The notes: a model not told the origin generated them from the sequence alone. A stretch of 64,000 bases of DNA from Sternotherus odoratus (GCA_032164245.1 JAVMKO010000003.1:33789390-33853389), one strand, 5' to 3'. Shown: positions 42,176 to 54,796, counted from the stretch's first letter. Numbers and translations: made by a program.

Positions 42176-45100
42176 AGACAACTGCAACTATGGAAAATGG
42201 GAGATACCAGGCATGTGTATTTTGTTGGAACTAGTAGAGATTAGAAGACCACTGTTTGTTGATCTCCAGTTTCATCCAAGCTGCACTATTCACATAGAAT
42301 AATATAATTTTTAAAATGTACTAGCTAATTAGAAAACTCAGTCTTAGTGGTATTACAGTTTAACATTTATACACAAGTAAATGACCTCTTTGTCTCTTTC
42401 CATTGTACTACATTTAAAGCTTTAAAGTTCCAATTAATCAAAAAAGGATTATTGTAGAAGTTGTTTTATGTACTAACTGTGTTCATGATTTAAAAAGAGA
42501 TTCAAGGCTTACTACACAAAGATGCTGTATATGGAATATGCAGGAGTTTATGTATACTCTTAAGCACGGTTCAAAAATGTGTGTTAAGGAGGTTTTGGGA
42601 ATAAGACGGGAGTGTTGCTTAAAGGAAGAATATGGGCTATGGATACTGGCAGAAAACCATTATGGAAGAAGTAGACAGATCTTATTTCTGCATGTAGACC
42701 AAGAGAGTAAAGAATACATGCAGTGAAAGCCTGGAGGATAAGATAGAAGTGCTTAAACTTAGAGAAATCAGGGAAGCTAAACTGGATAAATTACAAAAGG
42801 AATCATTCTCAGTGACTTGATAGACTGAGATTATATTATCCTACATAGTGGACTTCCAAAGGTTTTTGGATCAAGCACATTCAAGAACCAGCACCTATAC
42901 AAAGTGAAAGATTATCTGATATGGCCCAAATTTTACATGCCTATTTAAGCCCTAAATGTTGGCCTTTTTGTAATTTTTTGAAAATGCACAAGTGCTTTCA
43001 GAGATGCTCAGAAGTAAGATATGACAATTTGCTGTCTTTAAGAGGCACAAATAAAGATCTGCAAAAATCAAATGTTAAAAGAGTTTTGATGAAGGTACAG
43101 ATATGGCATCTGTAAATAGGGGGTCGCTATAATCAGGGAGTCTAATAAATTTAAAATATTGGCCACTGTAATATGAAGTTAATTTGCCAAAACTGCAATG
43201 AAATGGTATCCACTTTGGTTTAAACTTTATCTGCATATATCTGCACTTTTAAAACAAGATAAATCAACATATTTTATTAATTTCTGAAAAAATATATTAA
43301 AAGTCAATGGCTTCTTTAGTTGGTTTGTTTGTTTGTTTGAAGTGGAAGCTTGTTAGAGAACTACAGAAGACACTACAAATTATTACATGTACTGGACATT
43401 TTCAAGAGTCTTCACCATGACTTGCTGGCATTCTGTTCTTTATATGTAAATTTTTAGGAGAAAATCCTGGCTCTTCCCCAAAGGTAAAACTGCCAAGGAA
43501 TTCAAGGGACTAGGATTTCACTCAGGCTACTTAATTTTGCAATTATATCACCCATGATTATCAGTCAGACTTCCCTCCACTTTCTGTAGCACAGGGTCCA
43601 CAGTATGACAGGAATTTTCTTACTGTACATATTAACATAATTCAAAGTAGGTTGTAAAAACATTAGTAAACCTGTAGTTACTGCAATCCCAATGATATTA
43701 TCAAATTATATTAGAGGGAAAGGAAGACCTCGGAATTAATACAAGAAAGAGCAGGAAATTAACAAAACCAAAGTAGTTGAGAGAGAACAGGTCCTAAACA
43801 AGAATCTCTTGGTCTCCACCACGTCTCCTTTAAATTTTGGAATAAGCTTGGAGGATTTTACTTTTGTTTATAATGATATTATGTGCTAATTGCACATACT
43901 TGATTAATGTAACAGCCAACTACTGTGCTGTTGCTGTTAACACCCACATTCCCCATAGATTTTATAGATCAACAAATACGCAAATATTGGGATTTTGGTT
44001 CCAAGAATTTATTAATCCTCCCTGAGATAGTCACTGTCTAGTAGAATTGAAATTAATGAATGTTTCATCACTGGAACAAATCTGTTGCAACACAATTACA
44101 GTTGTAACAAAGCCAGGTTTCAGTTCTAACAATAGACTGACTTTTTAATATAAATGCCACTAATTATGCAAAAAATGTTTACAACCCACATAGATATAAA
44201 ACCTATTGTAAATTCTTACTGAAAAGAAGAGTGAGTGATGAGATGTAAGATGAAAAAAGTCTCATAATTCTGATTTGTGCTCCTTTCACGTACGATTACA
44301 TTATAGAATCTGACCTTTCCATAATTGGTTACTATGTATACACCTGAAAGTGTCTACAACAAAGAGCAGTCAAGAAACCAGACCCAGAAGATGATGGAGT
44401 TTTGGAATGTGTGTAATAGGATGAGATTTGCAGAGACATCATGGGGATTCAGAAGCACAAATCTCATCCATTTCAGTGTAATTAATGGAAATTGTGCATT
44501 TAAATCCCAGAGGCAGCTTGGAAAATTCTCATACTGATCTGGCACCATATCCCATTGTGTTTGTTTCTCTGGATATATTCTGTAGGTAGAGTCTTAAACA
44601 GAGCAGCTTTTTAGTGCTATGTTCTGAATCTAGCGAGAATTGCATCACACATGACAGTAAGCATTTTCTTTGAGAGCTAACAGTTTATACATTAAGATAA
44701 ACTGAACTTGTACACTATATATGTAATAGCATCACATGGTAACTATCAACAATATTTAGTGCATGTATGTGGACCTCTTTTTATACTTCATGGGACAAGG
44801 GACTGTTACTGGTTGTTTGCCTCTGCTAGTTGGCTACCAAACTATACACTTCCTAGTGCGCGGCAACAGCCACACCAACGAGACATGAGCTAGACTGCTG
44901 TTGTCTGACAGCAGGCGGAGTGGCCTCCCTCCCCACTTGAGAGTGAGGGACCACTACAGAGCCATTTGAAGTTGTTGTTGGGCTAACTCAACAATTCTTG
45001 GTTGTGGAATTTATCAATAAGCTATAAGAATCCGCAGCACAACCCAAATTGCTACCCTGGAGACCCTCTCCTACCATAAATTGGAAAGAGAAGGAGAAAA

Positions 45101-46282
45101 TTAGGAAACCTCTGCCCACTAAAGTAAAATAAACTTTTTCATATAGCCCAGAGGCAGAAGACTAAGGAGAGATATGCCTGAAAGTACACAGGCTCACTAG
45201 AGAAGGGACTGTAAAGTGTGCTGCTGGGAAGTGGTAAAGCTATAAGAGGGGCCACCTGGTCGTTCTCCAAGTCTGGAAAAAAGTGGGAAAAAGTCATGAA
45301 CTAGTCAATTCCCATAAAAGAGAATTTAAATTAAGAAAGAGAGTGAACTGAAGTAGGGATGTCATTCCAGGTTCAAGTAGCATGGAAGAAAACATGAAGA
45401 TGAGACAGGGGAAACAAAGCCAAGAGGGATGGTGAGGCTGGTAGAGCATAGGATGAGAAGTTGTCAGAGATATAGATAACAGAATAGTTATGCTGAGACA
45501 ACGCTCCTTAACTGGATTTGGTAGGTGAAACAGAGCCAGAGGAGGGATTCTAGAAGGGAAGGAAGATTTTGAGCTGCTGTATTCCAGATGCACTGAAAGG
45601 AAGTATGACAGAAAGCAAGTGAGAAGAATGAGAATTTCTAAACTAAATTTGAAGTTCTAAAGTTAATAACTTTAAGTTGTATATGGGACTAGAGTATAGC
45701 AGACTGTATACATTCTCATCTCAAGGTGAATTGATAATGATTCCAGTTGCAATATTTTAAAAAAATGGTTTCTGCTATTGTGAACTGGAGCAGTATGACT
45801 TGAAAAGTCAAGAAAAACACTGGAATTTGAGCAGGCATTGATATCAACCCAATAAGAAAGTGTGCATTTAAGAGTAGGAATCCAGCCAGGAAAAAAAGAA
45901 AAAAGAGAAGCCTAAGCCTTGATATTGCTGAAAATCAGAATCAAACTTCTTGTCTCTTTTAATCCTCAAATTAGCTTGTGTATTAAAAAATAAGAGTAAA
46001 AACTTACATTTTTACCTTGTTTCCCTTCTCATTCGGCCATGGCCATTAAATCCCTTCCCCCATGACAACTGCCCACAATAGGATGCATTTTATTTTATTT
46101 TAAGACACCCTACCAGTTTAAAGATAGTCCTAGCTCTTCTCTGTCCAACTTGCTTCTGCATCTTTTGATCACTTCACTTTAAGCACACTTATCTTTGTGA
46201 TGTTTCCCTTTTATGTAGGCAGCATTATGAGATATTTAATTCATTATGCTTCATTATAGATTAACATATGGAGATATACCTA
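42176..46282. other. Unassigned 4.1-kb stretch
   Basis: AT-rich DNA with a TTTG microsatellite at about 43322-43339. A slightly GC-richer part lies at 44820-45000. Open frames show no domain. No terminal repeats found. Confidence 0.4.
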
Positions 46283-46464
46283 TCTCATAGAACTGGAAAG
46301 ACCTTGAAAGATCATCAAGTCCAGTCCCCTGCCTACACTAGCAGGACTAAGTACTATCCCCTAACAGATTTTTTGCCCCAGATCCCTAAATGGCACCCTC
46401 AAGGACTGAACTCACAAACCTGGATTTAGCAGGCCAATGCTCAAATCCCAGAGCTCCCCTCTTT
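46283..46464 (-). mobile_element. tRNA-derived SINE with CR1-like tail (CryI / tortoise PolIII type)
   Basis: On the minus strand the 5' part contains GAGCATTGGCCTGCTAAATC, which follows an A-box position (box itself decayed: CTCTGGGATTTGAGC). A B-box-like GTGAGTTCAGTCC is followed by TTGAGGGTGCCATTTAGGG. The 3' part is the CR1-like end GGACTTGATGATCTTTCAAG and TTCCAGTTCTATGAGA. This tRNA head plus CR1 tail is the design of the cryptodiran turtle CryI SINE, mobilised by CR1. The A-box is degraded, so it is an old copy. Confidence 0.75.
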
Positions 46465-47348
46465 CACTCATGAAAGGTAACTGCACATTGCTCAATATCA
46501 GTAACAAGTTGCGTTCAGAACTAGGGAGAGGACTAGGTGGAAGCAGTTCAGTTTTGGAAGGGACAAGTGTTGGCACTTAGAGGCACCTACATATTTTGTG
46601 AGAAATTAATGCAGAGGCAGCAGCAACTGCAGGAGAAATAGGTTCCCCATGAATCTAAGCACTAAACAGCTGGTTAAGAATGGGTGTAATGACAACACTT
46701 CTGATAAGGAATTAAATGATACTTTCTCAAATTAAGTGTTTTTAATGTTTTGGAAGAATCTCATATTCCCTGCCTATCTGTATATGCCTATGTAGATTCA
46801 TATACCAAGACCAGAAAAGGGAAATACAGCACACAAAGCAATGGTGAATACTGTACATCATGTTTAATAATTTTAAGGAAAAAAAACAAGTCAACAAAAT
46901 GCAGGATTGGTTTAAATTAATCAGCCTGAAGTAACACATTTTAAAGTTCAGTATATTTAAATAGTGGGGAAATCTTTTGGAAGCTGTATATAAAACTTAC
47001 ACGTATTAATCTGAACATGAGAATGCCTAAGAGCTACAAAAGACTAAGGACATATTCATCAAGCCAAGTACCAGAAGAAAAAATGCAGTGTAAGCTAATG
47101 ATAAAAGAAGCTTTTGCTCAGCACAGCAACCCTAAAGTTCTCAATGTAAGAAGCACTACCTCACTATGTATAATATCTGAATCATGTATGAAAATAACCT
47201 GTAATTAAAACTGCCATTTCTCATCCTATTGCTCATAAGCACTGGCAGATTTCCACATCCTTAACCCTTTTATCAGCAGCTGCACTTTCTGAGAAAAGTT
47301 AGCAGGGGGAGACATGCTTGTCTCTTTAGAAGGTTTAGGAATTCAATC
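46465..47348. other. Unassigned stretch
   Basis: Nothing recognised. Confidence 0.4.
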
Positions 47349-47351
47349 TTA

Positions 47352-47627
47352 GGCCTGGGCTACACTGGCGGGAGGGGCGGGGGGGGGAAGTTGAACTAAT
47401 TATTATCGTAGCTGAAGATGAAGAACCTTAGTTCGACTTACCTGGCCATCCCCACAGTGGTGGGTCGACCACGTTGACTCCACTTACTCCTCTTGTGGAG
47501 CTGGAGTTCCGGAGTCGATGGGAGCGCTTTCGGGGATCGATTTATCGCATCTAGGTGAGACGCGATAAATCAGTCCCCAATACATCAAACACTACCTGCC
47601 AATCCAGCGGGTAGTGTAGCCCTACCT
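47352..47627. mobile_element. PIF/Harbinger-type MITE, copy B (276 bp)
   Basis: The ends GGCCTGGGCTACACTGGCGGG and, in complement, AGGTAGGGCTACACTACCCG are flanked by TTA at 47349-47351 and 47628-47630. Interior features match copies A and C: a GGAGTTCC/GTCGA region and the hairpin CGATTTATCGCATCTAGGTGAGACGCGATAAATC-like block (47538-47571). More diverged than A and C. Confidence 0.75.
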
Positions 47628-47630
47628 TTA

Positions 47631-48448
47631 GTGGAAACAAAAATGTTTTTGGCAGGTACAGAGATATATATTTGATGGAACTTTGGAAGATCTCGCCATG
47701 AGGCCTTAACCAAAAGAAGAATATTTTGCGGATGATATTGCCACTTTGAACATGTTATTTCATGTTATACTGAATGTTATTCCTGTGTCATGGGAGCTAT
47801 CTGTTGTTTTGTCATTAAAGAGGACATCCCTTGGATTGATTATTTTAGACAAAATGGGCTTTCATTGCATTTGGGAACAGGAATAAGTATATGGCCCTAA
47901 GTAACCAGTAAAGTGACCAGAATTTATGAGAGAAAGTGGCAAAATTTTTTGCACAAAGCCTCCCTCTTAGAAACCTTTACCATGCTGTGGATGCACCAGG
48001 CACTGGACAGCAGGACATTCAAGAAATACTTATTTACAGTCTGTTATGATAATCCCACCTCACAAAGAAAATCTCGATTTTCAAGTAGATGGCTACACTC
48101 AGCAGGAGGCTCAGAGATAGTATGTTAATGAGTTTCAAAAACAATTGCTGTATAGTAAATGAGGCTGTCATTTTCAAAGGCATAGGCAATCCTCTGTTTT
48201 TAAGAGTGTCCCAAAACATATTTATTTGATTGGAGATAATTTTTATTAGAAAACCAAGTCCGTTGAGCTACTGTTCCTCAAGTGCTATTTTAAGGTATAT
48301 AGCTGTGTAGCCAAATAAATTTATTACCAACATTTATTAGCAAAAATACTACCAGTGACATATAAGAGCTATGGTGTAGATACCATCTCGGTGGGACATC
48401 AGTGACAAAATCTTTTTCTTTCCTTAACGTTATCTATTGGAATATCTT
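47631..48448. other. Unassigned stretch
   Basis: Nothing recognised. Confidence 0.4.
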
Positions 48449-48451
48449 TAA

Positions 48452-48746
48452 GGGCTTGTCTCCACTACGGGGGAGGGGGGGGAGGGATCGACTGCAGATA
48501 CGCAACTTCAGCTACGTGAATCACGTAGCTGAAGTTTGTGTATCTGCAGCCGACTTACCTCTCAAACCCACAGCGGCGGCAGTCAGCGGCGCGCTCCCCC
48601 GTCGACTCCAGCTTGCGCCTCCCGGCAAGCTGGAGTTACACAGTCGACGGGGGAGCCACAAGCGATCGATTTATCACATCCTTATCAGATGCGAGAAATC
48701 GATCACCAGAAGATCGATCCTGCGCCACGCGAGTGAAGACCAGCCC
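48452..48746. mobile_element. PIF/Harbinger-type MITE, copy C (295 bp)
   Basis: The ends GGGCTTGTCTCCACTAC and, in complement, GGGCTGGTCTTCACTCG are flanked by TAA at 48449-48451 and 48747-48749. The hairpin CTTCAGCTACGTGAATCACGTAGCTGAAG lies on the left and CCAGCTTGC...GCAAGCTGG in the middle, the reverse order of copy A. So it is inserted in opposite orientation. Same length as copy A. Confidence 0.8.
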
Positions 48747-48749
48747 TAA

Positions 48750-49995
48750 GACTTCAGTCCCAGTTTTGCACCTGGATCCTCCTGGGCACACTGGAATCAG
48801 GGCTGTTGTTTGCATTTGGGAAGTGCCAAATAGCATTCAGAATCGCCTTCAAAACTCCACATTACATCAATATTTGGCACTACAGAAATGAATCCTTCAG
48901 TTACTTACTGCATATAATTTTTAATGTACTTGATACTTGGGAATTTGATGACTACTTTTTATGATCTTGTATTCAGAAGCACATGATCATTTATATCATA
49001 AGTGAAAGCAATATGATGGATCTAACTTTTTGTTTGTTTGCTTGTTTCTTCTTCAAAATAAGATCCACACAACATAACATTATTTTCCCTCTTGTACCTT
49101 GCATTAAAAATTAATATTGGTTATTTCATGCACTAATCCTGCTGAAGCTAGTTCAGATTGCTTCTGTCAGAACATGTATAAATAGCTCATTGGTCAATTT
49201 TGAAGTTGATATGAAAACTGTCAGTCATGGTGATATTCTTTGTTGAACAGATGACTGACACTGAAAAGCTTTATAATCATTGAAAATGTCAGCTCAACAT
49301 TGGAAGCGGACTTGAAGTCCTTCCCAGCATACAGATATATCTTAATGTTTAAATTGTCAATGCAGAACCTTACTCGCCTTCTGTTCTGCATATATAATGT
49401 CATTGAAATAATCAAATACTGGACAAGATATATGCCAGGGTAAGATTCTTTTTAAAAAGAAAATAATCAACCGCCATGCCAATAGACTGTTAAAAACAAG
49501 GTGGGCTATTTTAAAACCAATGTTATTTAATATAATTCTTGCTAATAATGAAGAAATTTCTCTTCAGAGTCTGATACCCTTACACATGAAATTGTTCAAC
49601 TGATTCAGAATATTACTCAGAGTGAGTAGGAAATCTGAATATGATCCTTTTTAACAATGGAAACTAGGATTTCTTTTTCATCGAAGATCCTTTGATGCCA
49701 TTCACTTTTTCCAGAATGTTATATTAAACAGAATGTTTGTACATTTTACTTTGCTTTTTTCAGGCAATATATAACATGAATAGGATGCATTTATACCAAC
49801 TATGAGTTTGAGCCTCTGGTAATGTTATTAAATATGATACATTCAAATACCTCAACTCAAACAATATTAGGAAAGCAGCAGCTATATGCAATTGTTTTTA
49901 TATCATACTCTCATCATCCTTGTAACTGAGTCTTATCTTTCAAGTTCATTATTTTCTTCTTACACTTCAGCTGTTTTCTTTTCATATACATATAT
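48750..49995. other. Unassigned stretch
   Basis: AT-rich, no recognised element or coding sequence. Confidence 0.4.
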
Positions 49996-50015
49996 ATATT
50001 GGGCAAGCTAACCGG

Positions 50016-50102
<87 letters not shown>
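49996..50102. repeat. (TA)n microsatellite with an embedded arm copy
   Basis: A copy of TTGGGCAAGCTAACCGGAAA (about 49999-50018) is followed by some 80 bp of alternating TA up to 50102. The same 20-mer occurs in both arms of the palindrome that follows. Confidence 0.9.
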
Positions 50103-50103
<1 letters not shown>

Positions 50104-50186
50104 TATATGTACATGGTAATTGGGCAAGCTAACCGGAAATATATATATATTTCCGGTTAGCTTGCCCAATTACCATGTACATATAG
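50103..50186. repeat. Perfect 84-bp palindrome
   Basis: The two 42-bp arms (50103-50144 and 50145-50186) are exact reverse complements, starting CTATATGTACATGGTAATTG and meeting at an (AT) centre. It could extrude a cruciform. It sits directly after the (TA)n run. Confidence 0.95.
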
Positions 50187-51144
50187 GGCCAGATCAAGTC
50201 AATTAGATTTAGGCATCTTACTGACTTACCCACTAGGTGGGTATTTGCATTTTTAGACACCTAAATATCTTTGTTAATCTTGCCTGTGGTCAATTAGGCA
50301 ATAATTCAGCATAGCATGTTATACAATTATAACCTTAAGGTGACTTACTGGGAGTCTTAGTTTATTGGGTCTTGATATTATAGGAGACGTACATATATGA
50401 TTATTATACTTAATGATACTTGAGAGTTGGGGAAGGCAGAGGCAATACAAATTGGTTACTATATATATATATATGTTTAGTCTTTAATACCTTGCTCATA
50501 ATATGTGAAATGTATACTTGCAAATATGTTAGCTAAATCGAAATATCTTAATATAGCTCCTAATATCATTGCTATGTAAATGTAAAATGGTTTATGTATC
50601 ATCATAGAATCTTGCTAAAATAAATTAATTACTATTGTAAAATGGAGAGAGAATATTTATATTAATGAGGAATTTAATTAATTACTGGCATTTGTGCAAA
50701 CAAAGCCTTATGCAATTCAAGAAGACAAGAAAAATCATCATTCCTAAAATTGTCATGTATAATTAATAACTTAAGTTAAATACTTTTAAAAGTTATTTAA
50801 TTTTAAAATACTGTTCTGAGAACTAAAAACATTTATATAAAGAATAGATGTTTTGGCTTATGCTGAAATAAACTGCCACAAATCTTCCTCATCTTATTTA
50901 AGTTTTGGTCTGTTATTTCATTTCCGGACAAACTCTAGTAAAATTGAAAGAATGTCTCAGAAAGTGGACTGACTAAGAAGAGAGAGAGTTTAAAATCATT
51001 TTGAAAAGTTGTCTGATATAGTCCTGCAACAGAAGAGCAAAGGCAATTAAAGGAATATTTCATGTTTATGAAGGGAACTGCATATTCAGGAGCTGAAAGT
51101 GTCACCTAAGCAAACCTCAAACCTTATAAAAGTAGTTATAGATA
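50187..51144. other. Unassigned AT-rich stretch
   Basis: A possible old palindromic repeat lies at 50200-50275 (TTAGGCATCTTACTGAC, TTTTTAGACACCTAAATA), similar in style to 56715-56950. A short (TA) run lies at 50460-50475. Otherwise nothing recognised. Confidence 0.4.
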
Positions 51145-51500
51145 AGAACAGCCATGGTGGATCAGACCAATGGTCTATGTAATCCAGTATCCTATATTCC
51201 AATGTCAGGTGCTTCAGAGGGAATGAACAGAACTGGGCAATTATCAAATGATCCATCCATTGTCATCTACTCCCAGCTTCTGGCAGTCAGAAGCCAGGGA
51301 CACCCAGAGAACCCTGACCATATTGAATAATAGCTATTGATGGACCTATCCTCCATCAATTTATTTAATTATTTTTGAACCCAGTTACAATTTTGGCCTT
51401 CACAACATCCCCTGGCAACGAGTTCCACAGGTTGACTATGTGTTATATGAAGAAGTATTTCCTTGTGTTTGTTTTAAAGTTGCTGCCTATTAGATTAGCC
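51145..51500 (-). mobile_element. CR1 LINE fragment, 3' end
   Basis: AAGAACAGCCATGGTGGATCAGACCAATGG, then GATCCATCCATTGTC, TAATAGCTATTGATGGACC and CCCCTGGCAACGAGTTCCACAG are the reverse complement of the CR1 3' end subfamily seen forward at 9985-10245, here extending further 5'. Non-coding through decay. Confidence 0.85.
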
Positions 51501-52938
51501 AAGATAACCAGCACCCATAACATTAGAAAGCCTTAGACTGTATGCAATAGCACTACAGGTGAATGTTTCAGAATCTCATGGAATTGTAGTCCATTTGTAA
51601 AGACTTGTCACTTTAATGGAAATAGCCCCAAAATTACAAGAGATAGTGACAGAAGAAATTGCATCACCTTTGAAAATTGAACCATTTATGTATAATTTAG
51701 AACCCATTAGACAGAAAATGTAGTTTTCAGCCGGAGATATTTTCATGTGAGATATTTTGCTGCATAGAAGTATATATAGTGTCACAGTGACCTATCAAAG
51801 AAACAAAATGTTCCAGTTTTAAGGTAGCAACTTATACTGGAATTTAATTCTCTTGTGTCAAATATTTAATGGCTTTTTATTTAAATTAAGCTTCTAAAGT
51901 TTATGGTCACATCTCCAGGAAAATCAGACGCAATAGCAATGCCCTAAATTTTAGGCATATTTTTTTCTTTTTATTTTATTTTCACAATATTAGCACAAAT
52001 CAAAGTTATACATAACTGGAGCTAGTTCCAGCCGTGAGTTATCAGTCAAGATATGTGCAAGGAGGAAAGCAATAACAAGGGCAATCCAATTTGCTGCTAT
52101 GGAGTGTCTGGCAGAACGTAGTTTAGAGACTACCTGCTTTTCACTGCAGATACCTATAGCCTGCAAGCACCCAGCCCTCCCTCACACCCATTAACACAGG
52201 GAGGTGCTTTTTTTGTGCCAGCATAGAAAATGGAACTGTACTTCAACTGCCACATGAATACAGATATAATACATATAGTGTGCTAATCACTCCCAATACT
52301 TTGTTAGCTTTAAGTATTCCGTCTGCAGAACTACATATATCCATCTAAACAAAATATCTTCTCCTTCTGTTTCCTATTTTGTCTCATCTTTTTACCTCCA
52401 TTTCCCTTTAGCGGTGCTGTTTATAACAAGAGCAGTGTAGCACGTGCTCACTGTGTGTTTTACAAATCAGATTTAGAAGGGGAAATTTAAATTTAAACAA
52501 AAGTAACCTGATTCATAAATTTACTTTACTTGAATTTTGTATCATACAGTACTGTATCTTTAACAGTATACATAAATACACTTACATTTACACCCACCGT
52601 AAACCAAGAATCACTCCAATAAAGGTGTTACAGGACCACTGGTATGATCAGTAATTCCCCAAAAGAGAGAAGTAAAACTCTGCCTTTTTCAGAGAACATG
52701 ACACAGGAGAACATAGTACCTTCTTGTTGCAACTTGAATTAAGTCTCCTCTGTCTGAATCTGACTATTCTTTTCTTCTTCCACATTTCATATGGGCCATC
52801 TGCCCTTGTTCGTAAGATACTTAACTCTTCCCTTTACTTAACTTTGTCCCTTAACTCCAAACTCTTGCAGACCTGCCAAAACCTTGCTTCTATCTGCATA
52901 GCCATTGCCAACTACCTCTGGGTCTTGCAGGGCACACA
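51501..52938. other. Unassigned stretch
   Basis: AT-rich, no recognised element. Short open frames only. Confidence 0.4.
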
Positions 52939-52946
52939 TGGATAGT

Positions 52947-53705
52947 AGGGTTGCCAGTTTTCTAATCACAGAAAACTGAACATCCTTGCCTCATACCCTA
53001 CCTCACCCCTGGCATAAGGCCCCGCCCTTGAACAACCCCTTCTCTGAGAGCCCCCCCACACCTTTGCTCACTCTCCCCTATCCTTGCTCATTTTCTCATT
53101 TTCTCTTGGCTGGGGCAGGGGGGTTCAGTGCAGGAGGGGATGAGGGCTCCAGGTGGGGGTGCAGGCTCTGGGTGTGGGGGGCTGAGGATAAATATTTTGG
53201 GGAGCAGGAGGCAGGGTCTTTGGGTGTGGGGATGTAGCCTCTGGGAGTAAGTTTGGGTGTGGGAGGGAGCTCAGGGCTGGGGCAGGAAGTTGGGGTCTGG
53301 GAGGGAGTATGGACTCTGGGAAGTATCTCAGGGCTGGGGCAGGTGATTGGTATGTGGGAGAGTGTTTGGGGTGTGGGAATGGACAGTACTTACCTCAGTT
53401 AGCTCCCAGAAGCGGCACCATGTACCTCTGGGTGGCTCCTAGGTAGAGGCATGCCTCCGTGTGCTACCCACATTTGCAGGTGCCATGCTGCAGCTCCCAT
53501 TGGCTATGGGTCCCAGCCAATGAGAGCTGCGGAGCCTGCACTCAGGGCAGGGGCAGCATGCAGAGGACATGTTTCCACTTCCGGGAGATGTGCAGAGCCT
53601 GGGCAAGCAGGGAGCCTGCTTCAACCCCGCTTCACTGCCAATTGGACTTTTAGCAGCCCTTTTTGATAGGGCATTCAAATTGAAAATAACACCTTGCAAC
53701 CCAAT
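52947..53705. mobile_element. Non-autonomous hAT-like element
   Basis: The left end AGGGTTGCCAGTTTTC and the right end, complement TTGGGTTGCAAGG, are flanked by TGGATAGTA at 52939-52947 and 53706-53714, an exact repeat of 9 bp (8-bp TSD plus one shared base). The body is G-rich with repeated GGGCTGGGGCAGG and GGTGTGGG motifs (53110-53380). An inverted CCAAT palindrome at about 53487-53533 (CTCCCATTGGCTATGG... CCAATGAGAGC) resembles that of the 5105 element. No coding capacity. Confidence 0.7.
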
Positions 53706-53714
53706 TGGATAGTA

Positions 53715-54617
53715 CATGCGGTCACAGAAGTCATTGTAAAACCAGTAGAATGTGAGAAGAGCATCAGCCTCATATATTTCACTGTTCGTTATTATAATCC
53801 ATTATGCTTCAAGTGGAGTTCTATCATCCCACACTCCCCAAGACTAACATGATGAGTCATGCTGTATGTACGATTCCACAGTCATCTGCCACATTAACTG
53901 TAACTGAACATTTTCCTGTCCCAAGCCATTTGCATCCCTTGGTGGATTCCAGTTCTGCCTATACGCTAGTTTGTCCTTCATCATCCATACTCGGTTTTGG
54001 CCTGCACTTTTGTGACCAATTTTCAGTCAAACAGAAATGAGTGGCTCTCCCTCTTTCTAGCTAAGGTATTTATAGGGCCCCCATTATTAAGATCTCCTCA
54101 CAAACATTTAGTGCATCTGTTCTCAGAACACCCCCTGTGAGTTAGGGAAGTACTATTTCTTCATTTTATAGAGGATGACCTGAGGCACATAGAAATTAGA
54201 GCCCAATATTTAAATGCCCAAAGCTGCAGATAAGCTTCTTAAAAAAACCCTTGGTGCCTAACTTCATTGAAATCAATCAATTCATAGCCTAGATAAGTGA
54301 GCAGGCTATAACCACCAGGCTATTAAGTCACTATTTCTCTCTCTGGCCTAATTCACTGTTTATAAAAAGCAGAATATGCAATAGCATGGGGGTTAGACAC
54401 TCACCAACAAAGTGGGAGACCTAGATTAAAAGGCATTCCTCCAAATCAGGCAGGGTGAAGATCTGAAGACATCCTGCATCCCACCTCAGTGCCCTAACTA
54501 CAGGGTTATTGGAATTTCGGTGAATACATATGCCAGCCACCAAAATTCCCAATCAGGCTGTCCCCAGCTGTCCTTTCTGCAAGGGATCACCAATAAGTAT
54601 ATGCTGAGCAAGAAGGG
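53715..54617. other. Unassigned stretch
   Basis: Mostly unrecognised. Around 54160-54290 there may be an old MIR-like or MITE fragment (GATGACCTGAGGCACATAGAAATTAGAG, then TTGGTGCCTAACTTCATTGAAATC). Confidence 0.35.
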
Positions 54618-54796
54618 AGTAGAAAAAATCAAGAGAGAACAGAGAAAAGCCACAAGAACGATAGATTAAAGGATCTGAAAACATATGTTATAGTAATAGA
54701 CTCAAGAAGATCAATCTATTTTGTTTAACAAAGAAAATATTAAGGGGTGACTAGATTACAATGTATAAGTACTGATATGGGGAACAAATATTTAAT
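54618..54796 (+). mobile_element. CR1 LINE, 5' segment of a copy split by insertions
   Basis: AGAGAAAAGCCACAAGAACGAT, TATAGTAATAGACTCAAGAAG, CAATCTATTTTGTTTAACAAAG and the GGGGAACAAATATTTAATAA end follow CR1 ORF2 C-terminal DNA. The continuation is found at 56513-56662, after a PLE and an AT-rich repeat. Confidence 0.75.

Noticed and set aside
46283..46464. Functional tRNA gene
   Set aside because: Only a tRNA-like head with a degraded A box is present, joined to a CR1-like tail. It is a SINE.
53439..53717. Frames of 64-92 codons near the CCAAT palindrome
   Set aside because: They fall inside a hAT-like element bounded by TGGATAGTA and carry no domain.
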